Positions 43,248-51,583 of a stretch of DNA of 60,009 nucleotides are shown piece after piece. The DNA is taken from NCBI GenBank assembly GCA_002256115.1, contig NKIK01000029.1, forward strand, positions 1-60,009. Reading direction: 5' to 3'. The stretch comes from Burkholderiales bacterium PBB3 (GTDB lineage Bacteria > Pseudomonadota > Gammaproteobacteria > Burkholderiales > Burkholderiaceae_C). A program made the translations under genes and the position numbers. Numbering within the stretch: the first letter of the stretch is position 1; each line of letters begins with the position of its first letter. Under the pieces are notes generated by a model. It was given only the letters and a program-made list of their open reading frames with translations, searched no databases and was not told the DNA's origin.

Positions 43248-44471
43248 TCATTGGCGATACAGGTGCGTCTGACGGTGTCTTTCACCAAACAAGAATGGGG
43301 CAAGGACGATTTTCAGTAGCCCCACAGCGGCAAGGACCCACAGCCCTGTTTGAAAGTTGTGGGTTGCATCTCTCAAGAGTCCAAGAGCCAATGGTCCTGA
43401 CGCACCAAGGCCGTAGCCGATCGCCAGAATGAATGACGTCCAGGAGTTCGCTTCATGCGGATCGTCTGCGTTGTCCAGTGGAAGCATCATTCCCAGTGAG
43501 AACGACCCACCCATGCCAAATCCCAAGAGACCAATCGGTAGCCAAGAGATTGCATGAGGAGCAGCGATTAGAAAGAAAATGCCAGTAAGGAAGGCTGTCG
43601 CGAATAGGGCTATGGCTTTACGTCGGTCTCTTCCCTTTCCCAATAGGCTTGGGATCGGGTTGGAGAACATAAACACAGTCGTAAATCCAGCAAGCATCAA
43701 ACCTGCGGAAGTTGGAGACGCTCCGAACTCCACGCTCATTGGTGCAAGCCAGGCTAGGACGCTAAAGAACAAGAAGTTGTTTGCAGCGAAGTACAGCGCG
43801 GCAAGCCATGCCATGGAAGATCTGGCAGGATGCCTGTGCGCCTTTGGAGGTGCAGCCGGCTGAACTGCTTGCTGGGCCTTTTCGATCCGTGATACATAGA
43901 TCCACGCAGCAATGGCAGCTATTGCCGGGATACCCCACATTGCCGTAGCAGCTCTCCAGCTACCCGTCAGGTGCGCAACTGGACCGGTTAAAAATGCTGC
44001 AATAGTGCTCCCTAAACCTAAGGAGGCCGCATAGAGCCCCATCAACAGCGAGACGCGCGTTGGATGATGTGCCTTTACGAAGCCAGATACCAATGCCCCC
44101 GTAATCGCAATACCTGCACCAACGCCCGCTGTTGCCAACAACAGAAGTACCGCTGATGACGAGAACGCTCTCATTACCGTGGTCAGACCGAGTAAGGCAA
44201 GTGCGACAAGGATCACTGGATTTCGCCCATATCTTCGTGCGAGCCAAGGTGTTGGAATGGCTAGGAGCCCCATTAGCAAAGTGGGAATCGCCGTCAGCAG
44301 TGAGGCTTGTGCATTCGTGAGATGGAACTCGTTACGCAGTTGGCTTAAGACCGGTCCGATTGAAACGATGCCAGGCCTCAGGTTGGTGGCCACCAACACA
44401 ATGCAGGCGATTGCTGCCATCAGGCCGATACTCTTCGTGCTTTCGGCATCGTTTTTCATATTGGCAATCAT
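43248..44471 (-). CDS. MFS transporter, CynX/NimT type
   Basis: 407 aa with about 12 membrane segments. The N-terminus [50 protein letters not shown] is the CynX/NimT signature (cyanate or 2-nitroimidazole transporter group). AAGG eight bases before ATG 44471 decides the start; ATG 44561 would add an odd hydrophilic extension. The substrate is not predictable, and no cyanase gene is nearby. GC bias at third positions is weaker than in the sulfur cluster. The 3' end overlaps the tail of the MCP fragment. Confidence 0.88.
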   Translation of the reverse strand: MIANMKNDAESTKSIGLMAAIACIVLVATNLRPGIVSIGPVLSQLRNEFHLTNAQASLLTAIPTLLMGLLAIPTPWLARRYGRNPVILVALALLGLTTVMRAFSSSAVLLLLATAGVGAGIAITGALVSGFVKAHHPTRVSLLMGLYAASLGLGSTIAAFLTGPVAHLTGSWRAATAMWGIPAIAAIAAWIYVSRIEKAQQAVQPAAPPKAHRHPARSSMAWLAALYFAANNFLFFSVLAWLAPMSVEFGASPTSAGLMLAGFTTVFMFSNPIPSLLGKGRDRRKAIALFATAFLTGIFFLIAAPHAISWLPIGLLGFGMGGSFSLGMMLPLDNADDPHEANSWTSFILAIGYGLGASGPLALGLLRDATHNFQTGLWVLAAVGLLKIVLAPFLFGERHRQTHLYRQ

Positions 44472-44617
44472 GTGCAGTGCCTTGCTGGTTCCAAACGGGC
44501 TATTTGAAATGTGGATAGCCTTTGCATCTGAAAGCGTGAGTGTTTTAACGAGTTGAGGCATTCATGGCTTTCATTCGGATTGGTTGATTGCGGGTGACGC
44601 GTTCACATCGAGGATGG

Positions 44618-44650
44618 GGGGTGTGCACGATTTCTCTTCATGCACGCCCC
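44618..44650 (-). terminator. Terminator hairpin after the DUF1330 gene
   Basis: GGGGTGTGCA (44618-44627) pairs with TGCACGCCCC (44641-44650) at 9 of 10 positions with a 13-base loop. It is 14 bases past the DUF1330 stop on the minus strand and would end the DJ-1/DUF1330 operon before the MFS gene. Confidence 0.6.
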
Positions 44651-44663
44651 TTTTCCACGTGCT

Positions 44664-44966
44664 CTAGGCGATTGGGGTCGCAACGCCCTCTACGAGGAAC
44701 ACTTTGGCGTCACTACCTTGCAGACGATTAGCTCGGGCTTCCGAATACTCCGGGCTCTCGTACCACTCACGCGCTGCAGCCATGGACGGAAACTGCAGGA
44801 TGGCAATTCCCTCAACCTCTTCACCTTCCAGCACTTGATGGGCCCCGTAATGAGCGACGGAACTCATATCTCGCCCCTGGCGGGCGCGAGGTGCCAGTTC
44901 GCGATAGCGCGCCATGGCCTCTGTATCTGTGGTGCGCTCGCGCACCATGACCACATAAGCAGACAT
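44664..44966 (-). CDS. DUF1330 family protein
   Basis: 100 aa. MSAYVVMVRERTTDTEAMARYRELAPRA and VEGIAILQFPSMAAAREWYESPEYSEARANRL are diagnostic of DUF1330, a ferredoxin-like dimeric alpha/beta-barrel fold related to antibiotic-biosynthesis monooxygenase-type proteins. The reaction is unknown. The start is ATG 44966, sharing one base with the upstream stop (TGATG), so it is translationally coupled to the DJ-1-like gene. Confidence 0.87.
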   Translation of the reverse strand: MSAYVVMVRERTTDTEAMARYRELAPRARQGRDMSSVAHYGAHQVLEGEEVEGIAILQFPSMAAAREWYESPEYSEARANRLQGSDAKVFLVEGVATPIA

Positions 44967-45661
44967 CACGCTACCTGGGTAGAACGATTGAGCTCGGCCA
45001 CCAACTTTTCTGCAGCTTGGGCGGAGGAAGCTGGGTTCTGACCGGTGATGAGCAGACCATCGGTGACGACATAGGAGCCCCAGTCAGGACCGCTGGAATA
45101 GATACCGCCCAGGGCCTTGAGAACATCCTCGACCAGGAAGGGAACAACGTTGGTCAGGCCAACACCTTCTTCTTCGGTGTTGGTGAAACCAGTGACCTTC
45201 TTGCCCTCAACCAAGGGACGACCATTGGGAGCTTTGACATGGCGAAGCACGCCAGGCGCGTGGCAAACCAAAGCCACATGCTTGCCTGCTGCGATGAAAG
45301 ACTCGATCAACGCGATGGAGTTCTTGTCCTCAGCCAAATCCCACAAAGGACCATGACCACCAGGATAGAAAACCGTATCAAAGTCAGCCTGAGAGACGCT
45401 ATCCAGGCGAACGGTTTCAGCCAATTGAGCGGTCGCCTGTGCATCCGCTTCAAAGCGACGGGTCAGATCGGTCTGGAACATAGGCTCATTGCTCTTGGGG
45501 TCCAGAGGAGGCTGACCACCGTTGGGCGAGGCCAAAACGATCTCGGCGCCAGCGGCCTTGAAAGCGTAATAAGGAGCAGCCAACTCTTCGAGCCAGAAGC
45601 CGGTCTTGCGGCCTGTATTACCGAGAGTGTCATGCGAGGTGAGGACCATCAAAACTTTCAT
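44966..45661 (-). CDS. DJ-1/PfpI-family type 1 glutamine amidotransferase-like protein
   Basis: 231 aa. MKVLMVLTSHDTLGNTGRKTGFWLEELAAPYYAF is the Hsp31-like N-terminus. PGGHGPLWDLAED holds the conserved Glu/Asp region, and the nucleophile elbow is VCHAPGVL with Cys and His in place. This class includes glyoxalase III and protein or nucleic acid deglycases acting on methylglyoxal damage. AAGGAGA before ATG 45661 is a strong ribosome binding site. A TetR operator lies 36 bases upstream. Confidence 0.92.
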   Translation of the reverse strand: MKVLMVLTSHDTLGNTGRKTGFWLEELAAPYYAFKAAGAEIVLASPNGGQPPLDPKSNEPMFQTDLTRRFEADAQATAQLAETVRLDSVSQADFDTVFYPGGHGPLWDLAEDKNSIALIESFIAAGKHVALVCHAPGVLRHVKAPNGRPLVEGKKVTGFTNTEEEGVGLTNVVPFLVEDVLKALGGIYSSGPDWGSYVVTDGLLITGQNPASSAQAAEKLVAELNRSTQVA

Positions 45662-45696
45662 GTTGTTTCTCCTTAAGAAAAGTTACTATTTACAAT

Positions 45697-45711
45697 TAGA
45701 CCGGTCGACTA
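45697..45711. promoter_or_regulatory. TetR operator before the DJ-1 operon
   Basis: TAGACCGGTCGACTA, a near palindrome with centre at 45704, 36 bases upstream of the DJ-1-like start. It matches the element before the adjacent tetR gene at 13 of 15 positions. The same TAGAC-type palindrome is known for several TetR-family repressors. Confidence 0.7.
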
Positions 45712-45766
45712 GCAACTCGGCACAAAAAAAACACTCCGATTGAAGTGCATCCGGGAACTGCTTCGT

Positions 45767-46372
45767 TTAACGAAGCAGATGAAGGGTTTGGCGCGTTTTT
45801 TCCATCGCCGCCTCAAATGGCTGATAGTTGCGTACGATCTTGGCCATCAAGCTCGCACCCATCCACAACTGATAAATATTCAGTGCTACCTGTTGGGGGT
45901 CACCCTCTATGGTCAGTGAGCCATCGGCCACTCCAGCCTTTAGCGCATCGGCCAACCGGCTAACGATTGACTCGGTACCTCTTTTCAGCGAAAGCCGCAT
46001 TGCTTCTGACAGGTCCGCTACTTCAGCCCCCAGTTTCACAGCCAGGCATTTGCCTTGGCAATCCAAGAAGGACTGGTTTTCTTGCCATTGAGTCAAATAC
46101 GTGGTCAGACGCTGCGCACTTGAAAATCCTGGCTGACTAAAGGTTCTGTCCATCTCCGCCAGATAGTCGTTGAAATACTTATCTAACAGTGCTTCGCCAA
46201 AAGCTTCCTTGGAAGCGAAGTAATGGTAGAACGAGCCCTTAGGAACACCTGAGGACGTCAATATTTCATTCAGACCAACGGCAGAAAAACCTTTCGCAGC
46301 CATGAGCTTTTGCCCGACAGCCAAGATGTTGTCGCGGGTAGCGGAGGATTCAGGGACGATTGCTTTTGCCAT
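45767..46372 (-). CDS. TetR/AcrR family repressor of the DJ-1/DUF1330 operon
   Basis: 201 aa. The N-terminal helix-turn-helix reads TRDNILAVGQKLMAAKGFSAVGLNEILTSSGVPKGSFYHYFASKEAFGEALL. The C-terminal ligand domain, with FLDCQGKCLAVKLGAEVADLSEAMRLSL, has a Cys and resembles the LmrA/YxaF or NemR-like electrophile-sensing group. It sits upstream of the DJ-1-like gene in the same direction, with matching operators before both, so autoregulation together with control of the operon is likely. Confidence 0.9.
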   Translation of the reverse strand: MAKAIVPESSATRDNILAVGQKLMAAKGFSAVGLNEILTSSGVPKGSFYHYFASKEAFGEALLDKYFNDYLAEMDRTFSQPGFSSAQRLTTYLTQWQENQSFLDCQGKCLAVKLGAEVADLSEAMRLSLKRGTESIVSRLADALKAGVADGSLTIEGDPQQVALNIYQLWMGASLMAKIVRNYQPFEAAMEKTRQTLHLLR

Positions 46373-46393
46373 GGATGTGATTATACGCTAAAT

Positions 46394-46408
46394 TAGACCA
46401 GTCGTCTA
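46394..46408. promoter_or_regulatory. TetR operator before the tetR gene at 46372
   Basis: TAGACCAGTCGTCTA: perfect TAGAC/GTCTA half sites separated by five bases, 21 bases upstream of the start codon. It is the second copy of the element in front of the DJ-1-like gene. Confidence 0.75.
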
Positions 46409-46463
46409 GTGCCGCTAAATTAATTTTTCCACCTTCGCCGCTTTAGACCCCGCAACCCGGCTT

Positions 46464-47063
46464 TCAGTTTTGCGATAACGGGGCAAACTGCGATCGTTGG
46501 ATGCTGCGCAGGAGGTGTTCCACACTGATCAGCGCCGCCTCAGAACTCTGTAAGTATTGCGCTTGGACAACCGCGCCGTCTATAGCCAAAGCCACAGCAT
46601 GGGCAGTGACTGAATCGGCGTCAGATGCTGGAAGCAGCGCGGCGATCGCATCGGTCATCCGCGCTTTGTGCTTCCTTGCGATGACAACGACTTCAGGTTG
46701 TGCGACACCGAGCTCCACGACGCTGTTGATAAAAGCGCAGCCCCTAAAACCCTCATCATCAAACCACTCTCGCAAGGCTGGCACCAATGCGCCGATACCT
46801 GGGTGCCGTTCACTATGCCTGCTCAGGGCACCTGTGAACCAGTCCATCCACCTCTCGTGCCGGTAAGTCAGGTAGGCTTGAATGAGCTCATTTTTACTAG
46901 GGAAGTAGCGATAAAAGGTCACCTTGGCAACGCCGGATTCCGCAATCACTCGGTCTATCCCGGTGGCTCGAATCCCATCGCTATAAAAAAGCTTGTGTGC
47001 AGTCAACAAGATGCGCTCGCGAGGTGGGTGCTCTTTTAGTTCAGATGAGGAAAACATGGACAT
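46464..47063 (-). CDS. TetR/AcrR family regulator
   Basis: 199 aa. The helix-turn-helix RERILLTAHKLFYSDGIRATGIDRVIAESGVAKVTFYRYFPSKNELIQAYL is clear, and the C-terminal domain contains FDDEGFRGCAFINSVVELG. Divergent from the DUF1348 gene; two perfect palindromes fill the 93 bp between them, so it almost certainly represses both itself and that gene. ATG 47063 or 47057 could start it. Confidence 0.9.
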   Translation of the reverse strand: MSMFSSSELKEHPPRERILLTAHKLFYSDGIRATGIDRVIAESGVAKVTFYRYFPSKNELIQAYLTYRHERWMDWFTGALSRHSERHPGIGALVPALREWFDDEGFRGCAFINSVVELGVAQPEVVVIARKHKARMTDAIAALLPASDADSVTAHAVALAIDGAVVQAQYLQSSEAALISVEHLLRSIQRSQFAPLSQN

Positions 47064-47072
47064 AAAGGCATT

Positions 47073-47126
47073 GTAGACAAGCCTGTCTACTTGGATTAGT
47101 ATTCGCGTGTAGACAGACTTGTCTAC
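47073..47126. promoter_or_regulatory. Two tandem TetR operators in a divergent promoter
   Basis: GTAGACAAGCCTGTCTAC (47073-47090) and GTAGACAGACTTGTCTAC (47109-47126) both have perfect 7 bp arms GTAGACA/TGTCTAC around four bases. Their centres are 36 bp apart. They lie between the divergent tetR and DUF1348 start codons. Confidence 0.85.
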
Positions 47127-47156
47127 ATTCGTTTAGCATCCCTTTTAAGAGCCACT

Positions 47157-47624
47157 ATGCAAACTCGCCCTCCACTTCCTCCGTTCAACCTCGAGACTGC
47201 CATTCAGAAAGCGCGCTTGGCAGAAGATGCTTGGAACTCCCGCGATCCCGCCCGCGTCGTACTGGCTTACAGCACAGACACCCGCTGGCGCAATCGGGTG
47301 GAGTTTCCTGTTGGAAGGGATGCCGCGCAGGGATTGCTTGAGCGCAAGTGGGCGCGTGAATTGGACTACCGCTTGATCAAGGAGGTGTGGGCACACGACA
47401 AGAATCGGATTGCTGTCCGCTTTGCTTATGAGTGGCACGATGATGCGGGCAACTGGTTCCGAAGCTATGGCAATGAAAATTGGGAGTTCAATACCGATGG
47501 TTTGATGACCCATCGGCATGCAAGCATCAATGATCAACCCATAAAAGCAAATGACCGAAAGTTCTTCTGGGCCCTGGGTCGTCGTCCCGATGATCACCCT
47601 GGGCTAAGTGAGCTTGGACTTTGA
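47157..47624 (+). CDS. DUF1348 (NTF2-like) family protein
   Basis: 155 aa. [41 protein letters not shown], then [45 protein letters not shown] and a final [10 protein letters not shown] are hallmarks of DUF1348, a SnoaL-like fold with no assigned reaction. It is under the tandem TetR palindromes and is probably induced by a small ligand. ATG 47157. Confidence 0.88.
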   Translation: MQTRPPLPPFNLETAIQKARLAEDAWNSRDPARVVLAYSTDTRWRNRVEFPVGRDAAQGLLERKWARELDYRLIKEVWAHDKNRIAVRFAYEWHDDAGNWFRSYGNENWEFNTDGLMTHRHASINDQPIKANDRKFFWALGRRPDDHPGLSELGL

Positions 47625-47873
47625 TATGCCACTTGTTGTAGTCGGATACTTGGTTTCGAGGCGCTCGCTGCATGGCGAGTGCGTGAGTCGAGTTAGGTGG
47701 GAAAAGTGGCAGAAGCTGCCCGCCTAGTCAACTCATCGTGAATGTCTGCTACCGGGTCGTGAATCTGGTTTGTCGGAATTCCGCTTTGGGTCGACTGAAG
47801 TCGATATTCGGACCCGCAGTTCTACGCCGGTATCGCTGTGCGGCAAGGCCTGATCCGTTACCTACAACACCCC
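47625..47873. other. Intergenic stretch without a gene
   Basis: 249 bases with no supported frame. They contain a TCGACT-GA-AGTCGA palindrome and GGGTCG-type degenerate sequence that looks like decayed repeat or gene remnants. The 74 bp direct repeat (copy A) begins at its right end. Confidence 0.5.
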
Positions 47874-47947
47874 CACTTAAACGTTTTAATCACATAGATA
47901 CACGAATTGCTTCCTTCCTAAATAGCGCGCGTCTGGACAAACTCCAG
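47874..47947 (+). repeat. 74 bp direct repeat, copy A
   Basis: Identical at 68 of 74 positions, without gaps, to 51507-51580. It begins CACTTAAACGTTTT (containing the LacI-family-like palindrome AAACGTTT) and ends CAAACTCCAG. The middle has an invariant ATACACGAATTGCTTCCTTC. A small ORF starts shortly after. Confidence 0.85.
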
Positions 47948-47973
47948 CCCACATGCTGAAAGGAATCAGTTCC

Positions 47974-48123
47974 ATGAACTCCACTACCAAGTTAGCCCAC
48001 GATCCTCTGGCAGGGCACCTGCTGCTGCGTGACGTGGCGCGGTCGGCCGGTGAGGCCGTGCTGCTGGTGGCCTTTGCCACCGTCTTGGTCTATCTGCTGT
48101 TGCTGCCGGTGAGCCCGGTCTAG
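47974..48123 (+). CDS. Small membrane-anchored protein
   Basis: 49 aa from ATG 47974, with AAAGGA about nine bases upstream (an in-frame ATG at 47953 would add seven residues). A hydrophilic N-terminus with a basic LLLRDVARS is followed by one hydrophobic C-terminal helix (AVLLVAFATVLVYLLLL). There is no recognised family. It directly follows direct-repeat copy A, so that element may be its promoter or leader. Confidence 0.5.
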   Translation: MNSTTKLAHDPLAGHLLLRDVARSAGEAVLLVAFATVLVYLLLLPVSPV

Positions 48124-48167
48124 GCCACCCCATCTTGCAGTGGGCGTGGTGACGCAACAAACCGCTA

Positions 48168-48226
48168 CATATTTGATAGCTACTCGGGCAATAAATACTA
48201 GGGCCTCAGCTCTATTGGGCTCCAAA
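48168..48226 (+). repeat. Possible diverged member of the ATTTGATAGCT repeat group
   Basis: ATTTGATAGCTACTCGGGCA, then AATACTAGGGCCTCAGC and a tail ending CCAAATT. The layout (AT-rich TTGATAGCT, GC core, tail with CCAAA) is like the seven-copy repeat, but the core sequence differs. It looks like the related repeat I associate with other Comamonadaceae. Confidence 0.4.
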
Positions 48227-48341
48227 TTCGTGGTTTTCAGGCTCCAAAACCAGTTCAGTTGCGGTTACTTCCTCGCGGCCTTTTAAGTCTTCTCACCCCT
48301 AGCCAAATCGAAGATAGTTTAGTATTCATTGACTATTTGTC

Positions 48342-48386
48342 GATAGTTAACTATCCTTGACAGGAATACTTTTCTATCGCTATTTG
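48342..48386 (+). promoter_or_regulatory. hipBA promoter and operator
   Basis: A perfect 14 bp palindrome GATAGTTAACTATC (48342-48355) abuts a perfect -35 TTGACA (48357-48362), with a weak -10 TATTTG (48381-48386) 18 bases later. Further ATAGTT half sites lie at 48314 and about 48394. This fits cooperative HipB autorepression. Confidence 0.6.
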
Positions 48387-48408
48387 TAAAAAGAATAGTT
48401 TAATTACT

Positions 48409-48732
48409 ATGAAAACGCTTGCTGAACTCGCTCAGGTGCTGGAGGAAGCCCGTAGCCGGGGCGGGCTCGATTACAAGGGCTTGGCGGAGAAGACCGGTTT
48501 GACGCCGCTGTCGGTGCGAAATGCCCTGCAGGCCAAAACCGCTTTGCGCGCGACCAACTTGATGGCGCTGGCCGACGTGCTCGGGCTGGAGCTGGTTTTG
48601 GTGCCCAAGGCCATGGCTTCGAGCCTGAAGGGCCAGGAACCCAGCGCGGTGTTTGTACCCATGATGGAACGTGTTCTGCAATCCACGAACCAAGCCACCT
48701 CCCAATCTGGGCGCGGCCCTCGTAAACCATGA
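48409..48732 (+). CDS. hipB: HipB-like antitoxin / repressor
   Basis: 107 aa. A lambda-repressor-type helix-turn-helix is visible (LDYKGLAEKTGLTPLSVRNALQAKTALRATNLMALADVLGLELVLVPK), including the VLGLELVLVPK strand characteristic of HipB-type antitoxins. The ~30-residue polar tail may reach into HipA. It binds the AT-rich palindromic region upstream. Its stop overlaps the hipA start by ATGA. Confidence 0.85.
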   Translation: MKTLAELAQVLEEARSRGGLDYKGLAEKTGLTPLSVRNALQAKTALRATNLMALADVLGLELVLVPKAMASSLKGQEPSAVFVPMMERVLQSTNQATSQSGRGPRKP

Positions 48733-50066
48733 GATACCGCGCACTCGACATATCCATGGGCACGCGCAAATGCGGGCTGTTGTTTCAGTACGGGGAAGGC
48801 CCCACTGCGATGACCCGGTTTGTTCCTGAGCCGGAGTTTTGGATGGACGCAGATGCGCCAGTGATGGGGCACTATGGGCGCCAAGCAAATGAAACAGACC
48901 GTGCGCTGTTCCTGGCGGATGCTGCGCAGCAAGCGTTCTTCAATGGAACCGGCGAGCGCCTGCCTGCGTTTTTTCAAAACCTGTTGCCAGAGGGACCTCT
49001 GCGCAAGCATTTGGAGCAATTGCGCGGCTGTAAGCCGGGAGACCACATGGATATTCTGGCCATGTGCGGCGAGGATTTGCCCGGCAACGTGTATGCGCTC
49101 CCTACAAAAGGCGATCGCGACAGCGTGGCCGCGGTCGTGACGCAGGGCAATGATGCGCTGGAGATGTCGGTGATCGATCAGCCATTGGCGGGCGCAACGT
49201 CCCTATCAGGCATTCAGCCGAAGCTGGGACTGGTGGAGTCCAAGGGCCGCTATGTGGCGCGCACCCGCGATATCCACAGCCATGTGCACATCATCGCCAA
49301 GCTGCCCACGGCCGAGTACCCGTTGCTACCCGAGGTCGAGGAACTTTCGCTGCGCCTGGCGCACGCAGCGGGGGTCGAAACCTGCCACGCCGTTCTGCGC
49401 CCGGTGACCGATATCCTGCCAGCGGACCAACCCTACACCGTCGAGGGAGACCGACAGTTTCTTGCCGTTCACCGGTTTGACCGAACGCAAGGAGCGCATA
49501 TCCATTGCGAGGACTTTGCGCAGATATTGGACATAGACCCGGACTACAAATACCAGGACCCTGCTGGTCGGATGACGTACGCAAATATGCTGGTCGCCCT
49601 GCTGAAAGGGTTGCAGGTCGATCCTGCGCAAGGGCTTGAGTTTTTCCGTCGGTTGATGGTGAACCAACTTTTGGGGAACTATGACGCGCACGGAAAAAAC
49701 TATGGGGTGATCTACCGTGATGGCGTCACGCCCGTCCTTTCTCCAGCGTATGACGTAGTGGCGTATGCCGCCTACCTGCCGGGCAAGGGGCACGCACTGC
49801 GGTTCCACGCAAAGAGTGAGCCACGCGCACTCGTTAGCCCGGTCGTCGTGCGAGAGCTGTGCAATCTGGCGGGCCTGTTGGAACCGCTGGTGAAGAAGGC
49901 GCTGACGGAGACGGTCGAAAAGGCCCGCCTCTTGTGGGTGCCGATGATTGAACAGAGTGGCCTGCTGGATGTGCAAAAGCAGCGTTTGCTAAATCACATC
50001 CAGAGCGATCCCAACGTAGAAGCCCAGGCCCGCCGAAGCCAAAAACGGTCCAAACCCGATCAGTAA
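48729..50066 (+). CDS. hipA: HipA-like serine/threonine kinase toxin
   Basis: 445 aa, full length for HipA. An N-terminal couple_hipA-type domain with LPAFFQNLLPEGPLRKHLEQL is followed by the Gly-rich ATP loop SLSGIQPKLGLV and IIAKLPTAEYP with the ATP Lys. The catalytic NQLLGNYDAHGKNYGVIY and the Mg-binding SPAYDVV complete the kinase. E. coli HipA phosphorylates GltX and causes persistence; the target here is unknown. All catalytic residues are present, so it should be active unless HipB neutralises it. Confidence 0.92.
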   Translation: MRYRALDISMGTRKCGLLFQYGEGPTAMTRFVPEPEFWMDADAPVMGHYGRQANETDRALFLADAAQQAFFNGTGERLPAFFQNLLPEGPLRKHLEQLRGCKPGDHMDILAMCGEDLPGNVYALPTKGDRDSVAAVVTQGNDALEMSVIDQPLAGATSLSGIQPKLGLVESKGRYVARTRDIHSHVHIIAKLPTAEYPLLPEVEELSLRLAHAAGVETCHAVLRPVTDILPADQPYTVEGDRQFLAVHRFDRTQGAHIHCEDFAQILDIDPDYKYQDPAGRMTYANMLVALLKGLQVDPAQGLEFFRRLMVNQLLGNYDAHGKNYGVIYRDGVTPVLSPAYDVVAYAAYLPGKGHALRFHAKSEPRALVSPVVVRELCNLAGLLEPLVKKALTETVEKARLLWVPMIEQSGLLDVQKQRLLNHIQSDPNVEAQARRSQKRSKPDQ

Positions 50067-50082
50067 CAACGTACGCAATCCA

Positions 50083-51414
50083 CTAGAACGTAGTCTTAGC
50101 TTCCGCAAACAGCTCACTCTGGAAGTAGAGGCGCGGCCCTTCGGCAACGATAGATGCGGGGTTGTCCTCCAAGCGATAGTCGCCGGCCAATGGTTTGTTG
50201 ATGGCGGCATCGCCTGGCACTGCCGCTTTCTCGATCACCTGAAACTCCGGCCATCCGTACTCTGCGGAAATGCTTCTCAGAATTTCATGGATGAGGGCCG
50301 CTCCGTTGTCGCTATTGGTCATGATCACCACGCCTTGCCCAGAACGGGTGTAGCCATAGAGTTGTGCGCGGAATCCTTCCGTGCCGCCACTGTGGCTGAA
50401 GCTGGTGCGGTCACCAAGTTCCTCAACGTAGAAGCCCAAGCCGTATTCACCCAATCCACGCGTCAGCATGGTAGATGCCATCGCGCGCGACAGGATTTTT
50501 CCTTTGCCTGCCGCAGCTTGTTGAACTTCAAGCACCACACGGGCGAGGTCAGTGGGTGTCGTCCACAGACCGGCGGCGGCGGACTCCGGGTAGTTGTGCC
50601 ACTGGCCTGTAACCGCCTTGCCGTTGCTCAAGTGGGCTGTGGCTGCCAGATTGCGCTGGCCTTCAGGGAGTGGCGCAATGAATGAGCTGCTGGCCATACC
50701 CAATGGGTCTAGTACCGTTGCCTTCATAGTCTGATCGAACGGCTTCCCGCTGGCTTCCGTCATCATCAACTGAACAATGCTGAAACCACCACCGGAGTAG
50801 CGCCAAGTGCTTGCGGGCGAAATGTCAATCCGAACCGGCCCGGAGTTCGCGGGTGCTGTCCCATCCAAGATTTGTAGCAAGGTCGGCAACGGCTGCCCCT
50901 GCGCATAACCTCTGTAGCCATGCACGGTGGCACCAGCGCTGTGGTTGAGCAATCTGCGCAGGCTCACCTCTCCAGCTTTGGTGAATTCGTTCTGCGGCAC
51001 TTTCCAGGCGCTGAGTTGGCGATTCACATCGCCGTCCAATGCCAGCTTGCCACGCTCCACCAGATTCAAAGCACCTATAGCAGTCACAGCCTTACTGACC
51101 GATGCAGCCTGGAATAGTGTCGCAGTGGTAGCAGCGCGCTGGCTCGCCGCATCGGCCAAACCGTAGGCGCGTGCCCATTCAATTTGGCCCCCATTGATCA
51201 GGGCGATGCTGACCGCAGGCACTTGGTAAAAGGCCATGCGCTTGGCAAGATCCATCTTCTGATCTGTGGAGCCTTTGAGCACGACGGGGGCTGACAAACC
51301 CTGCTCGACTCTGGTGATTCGCGCTTGAAGTTCTGCGGATGGAGATTGAGCCTGAGCAGACAAGCCGCATAGCAGGAGTGCTGCACAGGGCAGCAGTGAG
51401 TGTCGTATTTTCAT
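50083..51414 (-). CDS. Serine hydrolase of the class C beta-lactamase-related family, exported
   Basis: 443 aa from ATG 51414; the signal peptide ends at LSAQAQ. The nucleophile motif is SVSK in LFQAASVSKAVTAIGALNL, the second motif Tyr is in WRYSGGGFSIVQ, and the third is HSGGTEG. The C-terminal ~70 residues form an extra beta domain. Members include esterases, D-aminopeptidases and penicillin-binding-like proteins, and a real antibiotic-hydrolysing role is not implied. A longer frame to 51609 reads antisense through direct-repeat copy B and is rejected. Confidence 0.9.
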   Translation of the reverse strand: MKIRHSLLPCAALLLCGLSAQAQSPSAELQARITRVEQGLSAPVVLKGSTDQKMDLAKRMAFYQVPAVSIALINGGQIEWARAYGLADAASQRAATTATLFQAASVSKAVTAIGALNLVERGKLALDGDVNRQLSAWKVPQNEFTKAGEVSLRRLLNHSAGATVHGYRGYAQGQPLPTLLQILDGTAPANSGPVRIDISPASTWRYSGGGFSIVQLMMTEASGKPFDQTMKATVLDPLGMASSSFIAPLPEGQRNLAATAHLSNGKAVTGQWHNYPESAAAGLWTTPTDLARVVLEVQQAAAGKGKILSRAMASTMLTRGLGEYGLGFYVEELGDRTSFSHSGGTEGFRAQLYGYTRSGQGVVIMTNSDNGAALIHEILRSISAEYGWPEFQVIEKAAVPGDAAINKPLAGDYRLEDNPASIVAEGPRLYFQSELFAEAKTTF

Positions 51415-51506
51415 GAGGGGATTGCCGCCGCTGCATAGAGTCTGAGACTCGATGCAGTGCCAAGAATAGGGGTTGGAACTGGGAGGTTTATAGCACCCCA
51501 AAACGA

Positions 51507-51580
51507 CACTTAAACGTTTTGAGCACATCGATACACGAATTGCTTCCTTCCAAAACAGCGCGCGTCTGGCCAAACTCCAG
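51507..51580 (+). repeat. 74 bp direct repeat, copy B
   Basis: Second copy of 47874-47947 (68/74 identical). The six differences are scattered single bases. The small ORF at 51584 starts three bases after it. Copies A and B bracket the hipBA/beta-lactamase block. Confidence 0.85.
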
Positions 51581-51583
51581 TCC

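Noticed and set aside
47874..51580. Interpretation of the 74 bp repeats as ends of a composite transposon
   Set aside because: No transposase or terminal inverted repeats are visible in the block, and each repeat sits at a small-ORF start instead.
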